Assembly (NCBI RefSeq): GCF_014641695.1
Contig: NZ_BMIF01000018.1
Coordinates: 1 to 42,078 of the forward strand
Direction of reading: 5' to 3'
DNA length: 42,078 bases
Source: Nitratireductor aestuarii
GTDB taxonomy: Bacteria > Pseudomonadota > Alphaproteobacteria > Rhizobiales > Rhizobiaceae
Under the pieces are notes generated by a model. That model saw only the letters and a list, made by a program, of their open reading frames with translations, did no database searches and had not been told where the DNA came from. Within the stretch, counting starts at the first letter, position 1. Each line of letters begins with the position of its first letter. A program made the translations under genes and the position numbers. Below are positions 35,251 to 42,078 of the stretch, piece by piece.

Positions 35251-36561
35251 TTAGAGATACGGATAGATCGGGAAGCGGTCGGTCAGTGCAACGACCTTCT
35301 GCTTCACGGCTTCCTCAACCGCCTGGTTGCCTTCGTCGGAATTGGCGACCTTGAGGCCGTCCAGAACTTCGGCGATCAGGTTGCCGATTTCGCGGAACTC
35401 CGCTTCGCCGAAGCCGCGCGTCGTGCCTGCAGGGGTACCGAGACGGACACCGGAGGTCACGAACGGCTTTTCGGGATCGAAGGGGATACCGTTCTTGTTG
35501 CAGGTGATGTTGGCGCGGCCAAGTGCGGCTTCCGCACGCTTGCCCGTGGCGTTCTTCGGACGCAGGTCGACCAGCATCAGGTGGTTGTCGGTGCCGCCCG
35601 AAACGATGTCGAGACCGGATTCCTTGAGGCTTTCAGCCAGCGCCTTCGCGTTGAGCACGACCTGACGGGCATAGTCCTTGAAGCTCGGCTGCAGAGCCTC
35701 GCCCAGGGCAACCGCCTTGGCGGCGATGACGTGCATCAGAGGTCCGCCCTGCAGACCCGGGAACACGGCTGAGTTGATCTTCTTCGCGATATCTTCGTCG
35801 TTGGTCAGGATCATGCCGCCGCGCGGACCGCGAAGCGACTTGTGGGTCGTGGTCGTAACCACATGGGCGTGCGGCAGCGGCGACGGATGCTCGCCACCGG
35901 CCACGAGACCAGCGATGTGAGCCATGTCGACCATCAGATATGCGCCCACGCTGTCAGCGATCTCGCGGAAGCGCTTCCAGTCCCAAATGCGCGAATAGGC
36001 CGTGCCGCCGGCAAGGATGAGCTTCGGCTTGTGCTCCTGGGCAAGACGCTCGATTTCTTCCATGTCGAGGAGGTGATCGTCGCGGCGAACACCGTAGGAA
36101 ACCACATTGAACCACTTGCCCGACATGTTGACCGGAGAACCGTGGGTCAGGTGACCACCGGAGTTCAGGTCGAGGCCCATGAACGTGTCGCCCGGCTGCA
36201 GCAGCGCGAGGAACACGGCCTGGTTCATCTGGCTGCCGGAGTTCGGCTGCACATTGGCGAACTTGCAGTCGAACAGCTGCTTGGCGCGTTCGATCGCGAG
36301 TTCCTCAACAACGTCGACGAACTGGCATCCACCATAATAGCGCTTGCCCGGATAACCTTCAGCGTACTTGTTGGTCAGGACAGTACCCTGAGCTTCCATC
36401 ACCGCGCGGGAAACGATGTTCTCAGACGCGATCAGCTCGATCTCATGCCGCTGGCGACCGAGTTCGTTGCGAATTGCGCCAAAGATATCCTTGTCGGCTT
36501 CTTCGAGCGGGCGGGAGAAAAAGGCCTCGGTAACGTTCGGGGCGGCTGAGGCTGTGGCCAT
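35251..36561 (-). CDS. glyA: Serine hydroxymethyltransferase
   Basis: GlyA interconverts serine and glycine with tetrahydrofolate, supplying one-carbon units. The 436-residue PLP enzyme has the cofactor-lysine motif [14 protein letters not shown] (Lys near residue 240) and the family N-terminal part ([19 protein letters not shown]). ATG 36561 has AAGGAAG upstream and starts the family sequence; the frame extends to 36588. glyA precedes nrdR in the same direction with a likely terminator between. Confidence 0.96.
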   Translation of the reverse strand: MATASAAPNVTEAFFSRPLEEADKDIFGAIRNELGRQRHEIELIASENIVSRAVMEAQGTVLTNKYAEGYPGKRYYGGCQFVDVVEELAIERAKQLFDCKFANVQPNSGSQMNQAVFLALLQPGDTFMGLDLNSGGHLTHGSPVNMSGKWFNVVSYGVRRDDHLLDMEEIERLAQEHKPKLILAGGTAYSRIWDWKRFREIADSVGAYLMVDMAHIAGLVAGGEHPSPLPHAHVVTTTTHKSLRGPRGGMILTNDEDIAKKINSAVFPGLQGGPLMHVIAAKAVALGEALQPSFKDYARQVVLNAKALAESLKESGLDIVSGGTDNHLMLVDLRPKNATGKRAEAALGRANITCNKNGIPFDPEKPFVTSGVRLGTPAGTTRGFGEAEFREIGNLIAEVLDGLKVANSDEGNQAVEEAVKQKVVALTDRFPIYPYL

Positions 36562-36704
36562 AGCGCTAACTTCCTTCGACTTGTGCACTCATGAGGGCGG
36601 CGGAATGCGGGCGCATTAGCACTTTTCAATCGCTCTCACCACGCCTATCCGTTGCTTTTTGCACTCCACCTGTGAAATTTCGGGCTCATCACCCGGAAGT
36701 AGCA

Positions 36705-36725
36705 AGGCCGCCATGACGGCGGCCT
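36705..36725 (-). terminator. Hairpin downstream of the L,D-transpeptidase gene
   Basis: AGGCCGCC (36705-36712) pairs perfectly with GGCGGCCT (36718-36725) around ATGAC, 33 bases beyond the L,D-transpeptidase stop. There is no T run on the minus strand, so it is a weak terminator at best or a 3'-end stabilising hairpin. Confidence 0.45.
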
Positions 36726-36758
36726 CGATCGAAATCGCTGTGAAGAGCCCCTTGGCTG

Positions 36759-38015
36759 CTACAGCGTGCTCGACATCTGCAGTTCCTGCACGCCGTCCAT
36801 GCCATAGATATCGTCGCGGAACTGGACCACACCATCGGTGCTGGACCAGCTGGAAATATAAGCGAAGTGGACCGGCACAGGATCAGCGACCGGAATGCGC
36901 TTGTCCATCTCGGTCTGGATCGTCGTCTCAATGGTGCGGCGGTCCCAGCCGGCCGTGTCACGCAGGATCCAGGTGACGAGGTCACGCACGTTCTGCACGC
37001 GCACGCAGCCCGACGAATGGAAGCGTTCCTGATCGCGGAAGAACTGCTGCTGCGGAGTGTCGTGCATGTAGACCGCATGCTGGTTCGGGAAGTTGATCTT
37101 CACCGATGCCATTGCATTGATCTTGCCCGGATCCTGACGGAAACGGTACTTCGCCGCCTCGTCCGTCGACCAGTCAACCGTGATCGGGTCAACTTCACGA
37201 CCATCCGGTGCAATCAGACGGATGTTATTGTCCCTCAGATAGTTCGGGTTGGTACGCATGACCGGGATAATGTCTTTCTTGATGATCGACACCGGCGCGT
37301 TCCAGTATGGGTTGAGGATGATCTCGTTGATCTTGGACGAGAGGATCGGCGTCTGGCGGTCGATCTTGCCGACGACAGCGGTGTGGCTCAACGCAACGCG
37401 GCCGTTCTCCGCCGCCTGGATGTGGGCAGCCGGAATATTCACCATCACGAAGCGGTAGCCGAGGTCACGCGACGTCCACTCATGCAGACGCTGCAGGTTG
37501 GTCTGCAGCTGGCCGAGGCGGATGTGCGCCGGAACGTTCATGGCGGCGTAGGTGTACTTGCCGGTGACGCCATCTGCCGGAAGGCCGTGACGGGCCTGGA
37601 AGCGCTTGAGCGCTGCCTCGACATAAGTGTCGAACGCCGGAGACATGCCAGCTTGGGGCGAGAGGTCGCCCGAGATCATCAGGCGCTGGCGCAGGAGCTC
37701 GACGTCAGGGTCGATAACGCCCGTCTGCAGCTTCTTGGTTGCCGGAACGATCGGCCAACCGCCACTCGCGGCAATGTTCTGGTATTGGGCGATCGCCTGC
37801 TCGACGTAGGGGATCGTGGTTGGGTTGAGGATTGCCACATTGGACGAAACCCGCTCAGGCGTCGTGGCTCCCGCATCGAACTGATCGTTCCATGCGCCAC
37901 GCCGCGGCGCCCGAATGATAGAGTCAATGAGGTTCTGAGCGTGAGCCGATCCTGCTGCGGCGGAAGCAACCGCCGCACCGGCTCCAGCGAGAAAAAGACG
38001 GCGACTGGATTTCAT
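36759..38015 (-). CDS. L,D-transpeptidase (YcbB type, LdtR-linked)
   Basis: A 418-residue exported peptidoglycan cross-linking enzyme. It has a signal peptide with a twin-arginine-like start (SRRLFLAGAGAAVASA), a helical peptidoglycan-binding domain (residues about 105-160, with FQARHGLPADGVTG), and a YkuD catalytic domain with HSSGCVRVQN, containing the catalytic Cys and His. L,D-transpeptidases make 3-3 cross-links, abundant in polar-growing Rhizobiaceae, and attach lipoproteins or beta-barrel proteins in relatives. The next gene is the MarR regulator LdtR; in Liberibacter the pair is known as ldtR-ldtP. A strong inverted repeat lies about 65 bases upstream of the start. Confidence 0.93.
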   Translation of the reverse strand: MKSSRRLFLAGAGAAVASAAAGSAHAQNLIDSIIRAPRRGAWNDQFDAGATTPERVSSNVAILNPTTIPYVEQAIAQYQNIAASGGWPIVPATKKLQTGVIDPDVELLRQRLMISGDLSPQAGMSPAFDTYVEAALKRFQARHGLPADGVTGKYTYAAMNVPAHIRLGQLQTNLQRLHEWTSRDLGYRFVMVNIPAAHIQAAENGRVALSHTAVVGKIDRQTPILSSKINEIILNPYWNAPVSIIKKDIIPVMRTNPNYLRDNNIRLIAPDGREVDPITVDWSTDEAAKYRFRQDPGKINAMASVKINFPNQHAVYMHDTPQQQFFRDQERFHSSGCVRVQNVRDLVTWILRDTAGWDRRTIETTIQTEMDKRIPVADPVPVHFAYISSWSSTDGVVQFRDDIYGMDGVQELQMSSTL

Positions 38016-38077
38016 CTGTTTACCCGACCTGTTAATTCAGCGCGATTACTCGGCATAAATGGTCGGAACAACGTTAA

Positions 38078-38095
38078 TTTTCTGAGAACAGAAAA
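38078..38095. promoter_or_regulatory. Inverted repeat upstream of the L,D-transpeptidase gene
   Basis: TTTTCTG (38078-38084) and CAGAAAA (38089-38095) are perfect arms with a 4-base spacer, flanked by a further ACG/CGT pair. It lies in the promoter zone of the transpeptidase gene, so it is a candidate site for LdtR. That link is inference from gene context. Confidence 0.5.
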
Positions 38096-38239
38096 CGTGC
38101 CCCGGCCCTTTGCGTTCAAAATTGGACCATTTCCATCGGGCTTAATTATGGTGTTAACGTGGCCAAGCAAAACGATTGTGGCGGCCGCAATCCTTCGCAG
38201 CCGCCTGTTGCTCGCTGATCACATTACAAGGAACGCCGC

Positions 38240-38755
38240 CTACATGCGATAGGCGATGGTGTCGTTCCAGAAGCGATCGAGCCGCTGCAGGGCCTTGTTC
38301 ATCTGGCCGAACTCGACCTCGTTGATGCCGCCAACCTGTTCAATCGTGCCGATGTGACGGTCATAGAGCCGTGCAACGACCTCGGCCACTTCCTTGCCCT
38401 TGGGCGTGAGGCTGACCCGTACCGCGCGACGGTCGGTTGCGGAACGCTGGTGATTGATGAAGCCGAGCTCGATCAGTTTCTTCAGGTTATAGGAGACGTT
38501 CGAGCCCTGGTAATATCCTCGTGAACGGAGCTCGCCAGCCGAGAGCTCAGCATCGCCGATGTTGAAAAGCAGAATCGCCTGGATGGCATTGATGTCGTCG
38601 CGACCCTGGCGGTCGAACTCGTCCTTCACGACATCCTGCAAACGGCGGTGCAGACGTTCGACCAGGTGAAGCGCTTCCAGATAGAGCGACCGGAGGCCTG
38701 TCTCACCTGGTCGATGAACTGCCGTGCCCTGATGGGCAACGCCTGAGTTGATCAT
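38240..38755 (-). CDS. ldtR: MarR-family regulator LdtR
   Basis: A 171-residue winged-helix regulator. The core is a MarR domain (AIQAILLFNIGDAELSAGELR, then the recognition region YYQGSNVSYNLKKLIELGFI and the wing RSATDRRAVRVSLTPKG). In Liberibacter LdtR activates the neighbouring L,D-transpeptidase gene and controls stress tolerance; the same gene neighbourhood is present here. It lies upstream of the transpeptidase gene on the same strand with 224 bases between. Confidence 0.9.
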   Translation of the reverse strand: MINSGVAHQGTAVHRPGETGLRSLYLEALHLVERLHRRLQDVVKDEFDRQGRDDINAIQAILLFNIGDAELSAGELRSRGYYQGSNVSYNLKKLIELGFINHQRSATDRRAVRVSLTPKGKEVAEVVARLYDRHIGTIEQVGGINEVEFGQMNKALQRLDRFWNDTIAYRM

Positions 38756-38772
38756 GGTAGTGCCTTTCGTTT

Positions 38773-38810
38773 GACGCCTGGTGATTTCTTTTTGTTTTCA
38801 CCTTGGCGTC
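38773..38810. promoter_or_regulatory. Long inverted repeat upstream of ldtR
   Basis: Left arm GACGCC-T-GGTGA (38773-38784) and right arm TCACC-TT-GGCGTC (38798-38810) pair over 11 bases, around a T-rich 13-base centre. It lies 18-55 bases before the ldtR start, next to its ribosome site (AAAGG), so it may be an operator for autoregulation or a leader hairpin. Confidence 0.5.
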
Positions 38811-38910
38811 GAACCTATCGACGGCCTCTAAAATTGTACTTAAATATCAGACTTAACAGAGGCTTACGGCGCAGTGCGCGGTTTCGTGGCTAAAAAGGCG
38901 TTAACCGAGG

Positions 38911-39333
38911 TTAATCGGCCTCCCGCCTCTCCTCGAGATAAATGGCGAGACGAAGGGCAACATAGCAGCCTGCTGTCAGGAGATGCGCGGCCACGATCCA
39001 CGGCCGGAAACCGAACAGATCGTGGAGGAAGCTGAACATCACGATTTCAATCGCCGCACAGACGAACCAGATCACTGGCCCCCACGAGGCAAGCGTCCAC
39101 AGGCCCACCGAAGCGAACGGAAAGAAGACGGCGAGCGAACCCGCCGCAGCCTGCCAGTGCGTGGGCAGCAGATCGAAACGCCATTCGGCAGAAGGATAAA
39201 CACCCACAAGCCGCGTCCAGTAGAGTACACCCTGCGCAAGACAGAGCAGGGCTACGGCGCGCTGTAACAGCTCCAGACCGAAGTGGTGGTTCGATTGTCT
39301 TGCTGCAATTTGGCGTGTGATGTTTTCCGACAC
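38911..39333 (-). CDS. DUF6163-like membrane protein
   Basis: A 140-residue integral membrane protein with about four hydrophobic helices (LLQRAVALLCLAQGVLYWTRLVG; WQAAAGSLAVFFPFASVGLWTLA; PVIWFVCAAIEIVMFSFLHDLFG; WIVAAHLLTAGCYVALRLAIY). It resembles the DUF6163 family found beside ldtR in Rhizobiales. GTG at 39333 is chosen because AAGGA lies 5-8 bases upstream; the frame to 39366 lacks support. Function is unknown. It is divergent from hemB, with 216 bases between the starts. Confidence 0.78.
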   Translation of the reverse strand: MSENITRQIAARQSNHHFGLELLQRAVALLCLAQGVLYWTRLVGVYPSAEWRFDLLPTHWQAAAGSLAVFFPFASVGLWTLASWGPVIWFVCAAIEIVMFSFLHDLFGFRPWIVAAHLLTAGCYVALRLAIYLEERREAD

Positions 39334-39411
39334 GGGCTTCCTTCGGCAACCGGGCGTTCGCAGCACCCTTCAGCTTCGATTTGTCTTATGGCGGGGTAAG
39401 GCCAGTCCTTG

Positions 39412-39429
39412 TACATGATTCACCATGTA
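39412..39429. promoter_or_regulatory. Inverted repeat in the hemB / DUF6163 divergent region
   Basis: TACATG (39412-39417) and CATGTA (39424-39429) are perfect arms with a 6-base spacer, midway between the divergent starts. The arms are short, so chance is possible. Confidence 0.3.
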
Positions 39430-39549
39430 ATTGCTAAGGAAGCGCTGTAGCAGTCGTCAATCCATCACCCGCCCGGTACCGGAAGCCAAGCGGCAATCTT
39501 GTCTGCCGGCCCTTCGGCGTTATAGTGTACTGTGAAAAGGAGAGTTCCA

Positions 39550-40578
<1,029 letters not shown>

Positions 40579-40750
40579 TCGCATGGAACCGTGGGGCGGC
40601 GCGAACGCTTACACGGTTCCCCGATCAACATTGTGAGGGAAGGCAATCAAGCGAGGTTGAGTTGCGCATAACGCGTTCTTACTTACAATTGAAACTGTGC
40701 AGATGCCGCGGTGCCAGGACAACGACTGGTTTTGAGTAGAACGCCCCAAG
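40579..40750. other. hemB-bpt intergenic stretch
   Basis: 172 bases with no gene. A long-loop inverted repeat (GGAACCGTG near 40585 and CACGGTTCC near 40613) follows hemB but lacks a T run. In the Rhizobiaceae I recall an RDD-family membrane protein gene between hemB and bpt; none is present here. Confidence 0.4.
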
Positions 40751-41515
40751 ATGACGCAACAACCAAGTCACTCCCCGCAATTCTTCCTGACGGCGCCCTC
40801 GCCCTGCCCCTATCTTGCGGGCCAGTACGAGCGGAAGGTGTTCACCCACCTGGTCGGTGACAAGGCGATGGAACTGAACGACATCCTGACCCAGGGCGGG
40901 TTCCGTCGCTCCCAGAATATCGCCTATCGCCCCGCCTGCGAGACCTGCCGGGCCTGCGTCTCCGTGCGCATCCTCGCCCAGCAGTTCCAGCCAACAAAGA
41001 ACATGAAGCGCGTGCTGAAGACCAATGCCGACCTGATCGGTGAGGAACGCGGTCCCGAGCCCAGCAGCGAGCAATATTCGCTCTTCCGCGCCTATCTCGA
41101 TGTCCGCCATCGCGGCGGCGGCATGTCGGACATGACCATGCTCGATTATGCGATGATGGTGGAGGACTCCCACGTCTCCACCAGGGTCATCGAGTACCGC
41201 CTTCGTGGCCCCGACTCCTTCGTGACCGGCAAGGGCGAAGGCGAATTGATCGCAGTGGCGCTGACGGACGAGATGTCTGACGGCCTGTCGATGGTCTATT
41301 CCTTCTACAATCCGGAATTGGAAAGGCGTTCGCTGGGCTCTTACCTGATCCTCGACCACATCCGGCGGGCGCAGGCCCGCGGTCTACCTCATGTTTATCT
41401 CGGGTACTGGGTAAACGGTTCGAAAAAGATGGGCTACAAGATCCGCTACCAGCCCCAGGAGCACCTCGGCCCCAATGGTTGGGTTAAGTTTACGCCGACA
41501 CTCCAGGTCCGCTAA
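40751..41515 (+). CDS. bpt: Aspartate/glutamate leucyltransferase (Bpt)
   Basis: Bpt transfers leucine from Leu-tRNA to proteins with N-terminal Asp or Glu, marking them for ClpAP/ClpS degradation (N-degron pathway). The 254-residue protein is of the arginyl-transferase-like fold: the N-terminal Cys motif [28 protein letters not shown], and the C-terminal GNAT-like catalytic part ([40 protein letters not shown]). It is monocistronic; the gene after it is broken by IS66. Confidence 0.94.
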   Translation: MTQQPSHSPQFFLTAPSPCPYLAGQYERKVFTHLVGDKAMELNDILTQGGFRRSQNIAYRPACETCRACVSVRILAQQFQPTKNMKRVLKTNADLIGEERGPEPSSEQYSLFRAYLDVRHRGGGMSDMTMLDYAMMVEDSHVSTRVIEYRLRGPDSFVTGKGEGELIAVALTDEMSDGLSMVYSFYNPELERRSLGSYLILDHIRRAQARGLPHVYLGYWVNGSKKMGYKIRYQPQEHLGPNGWVKFTPTLQVR

Positions 41516-41659
41516 CCGCTCACAGTCAGTTCCTCATCTGGTCAGATACACACTTTCTGTCGGCTGATGCGTAAGGACTACAGTTAGTTACGTCTCGCAT
41601 ACGCATACACGCGCACTTTCTCGGATAGCATCACTAGTGCATCAACCTGGGTACGCTAG
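41516..41659. other. Intergenic stretch after bpt
   Basis: About 144 bases with no supportable gene, RNA or terminator. It is AT-richer than bpt. Confidence 0.4.
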
Positions 41660-41806
41660 ATGATTCCTGACATCCTCCCCGAAGCACCACATCGCGTGAA
41701 AAAACGACTACTCTGGGCAACCATGGCCGGATTATTTGCGTTCGCCGGACTGACATATCCGGCGCAGGCCCAAATTCGTAAGCGCGAATTTCTGTGCACC
41801 TTCTGA
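41660..41806 (+). pseudogene. Small secreted protein gene interrupted by IS66
   Basis: The frame opens with ATG at 41660 or GTG at 41696. From the GTG it gives a clear signal peptide: a basic start (KKRLL), a hydrophobic core (WATMAGLFAFAGLTY) and a signal-peptidase site PAQA-Q. The native sequence stops at 41777, where GTAAGCG of the insertion sequence begins, so the mature part encodes only about two native residues before the element; the frame then stops in the element at 41806. The identity of the lost protein cannot be read from the part present. A signal peptide of this quality suggests a real exported protein whose body now lies beyond the insertion. Confidence 0.55.
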
Positions 41807-42078
41807 AGCGCAGTGCTCTGATGCATGCAGTTCACCACCAAAAAGAGGTGGACACCAAATCATGGACGATACTCCTAAACTGCAGGTGCGGCTTGTTGGC
41901 CGCGACGGCCGCCGTCGATATGACCCTGCCTCCCGAGATCGGCTTGTCGCAAGCGTGTTTAGAGCCCGGCGTTTCGGTTTCGCGTCTAGCTCTGGAGCAC
42001 GGCGTCAACGCCAATCTCGTTCGCAAGTGGGTAAAGAGAGCCAAAGAAGATAGTGCTTTACCTGCGGTATCTACGTTC
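41778..42078 (+). mobile_element. Left end of an IS66-family insertion sequence
   Basis: The element starts with GTAAGCGCGAATTTC, the left terminal repeat, which pairs with the right terminal repeat of the other copy at 113-127 (14 of 15 bases). The first gene is the IS66 accessory gene tnpA. The presumed target duplication is CCAAATTC at 41770-41777; the matching copy lies outside the window. It continues past the window end. Confidence 0.85.
41862..42078 (+). pseudogene. tnpA: IS66 TnpA (accessory protein), frameshifted
   Basis: ATG at 41862 opens MDDTPKLQVRLVGRDGRRRYD, the TnpA N-terminus. At about 41951-41952 one extra A shifts the frame. Omitting it restores the continuing family sequence (DRLVAACLEPGVSVSRLALE, then HGVNANLVRKWVKRAKED, the HTH region), which runs open to the window end. 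Read as written, the protein leaves the family pattern and ends after 63 residues. This may be decay of the element or a base error. TnpB and TnpC are beyond the window. Confidence 0.75.

Overview
The window is a piece of an alphaproteobacterial chromosome, almost certainly from the family Rhizobiaceae (Rhizobium/Agrobacterium/Sinorhizobium relatives). The evidence is the gene content and order: xthA-exoR, pcm-tolC-popZ-valS, plsX-fabH-ihfA-merR, nrdR-ribD-ribE-ribH-nusB, glyA, an L,D-transpeptidase beside its MarR regulator LdtR, hemB, bpt, and a small RNA resembling the alpha-r8 (suhB/MmgR) family. Codon use is GC-rich nearly throughout.

Both edges lie inside IS66-family insertion sequences. 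Positions 1-127 are the right end of one copy: the last codons of its transposase and a terminal repeat ending ...GCGCTTAC. Positions 41778-42078 are the left end of another copy: GTAAGCGCGA... followed by a tnpA gene carrying a one-base frameshift. Each insertion breaks a gene. The left copy removes the C-terminus of an unrecognised 373-residue protein encoded directly behind a CesT-like type III secretion chaperone. The right copy cuts off a gene for a small secreted protein just after its signal peptide. The two putative 8-bp target duplications differ, so these are separate insertions.

Layout. (1) 1-3701: IS66 end, the AT-richer chaperone/partner pair on the minus strand, and a HerA-type ATPase on the plus strand. 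(2) 3702-8558: miaA, serB, a GNAT acetyltransferase, two small conserved genes, xthA and exoR. (3) 8928-15245: the minus-strand series pcm, tolC, popZ, valS with a terminator, headed by tRNA-Cys. (4) 15246-23086: a mixed region with a universal stress protein, tRNA-Asn, an FMN reductase, the sRNA, a rhodanese, a TAXI-type TRAP transporter with a DUF1850 protein, a DUF1236 protein and an ArsC-like reductase. (5) 23093-28161: phospholipid and fatty-acid genes plsX-fabH with ihfA, a MerR regulator, a YceD-like protein and a cytochrome bc1 chaperone, then bamE divergently. (6) 28238-36561: hppA, an MFS transporter, nusB, the riboflavin genes, nrdR and glyA, all minus strand. (7) 36759-41515: L,D-transpeptidase, ldtR, a DUF6163 protein, and divergent hemB and bpt. 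(8) 41516-42078: the interrupted secreted-protein gene and IS66.

Most of the window is core metabolism and cell-envelope housekeeping. The parts least explained by known systems are the chaperone/partner pair at 83-1709, which has no secretion apparatus in view, and several strong inverted repeats in front of the L,D-transpeptidase, ldtR, hppA, ribH and FMN-reductase genes. I found no CRISPR array, prophage, toxin-antitoxin pair or rRNA operon.
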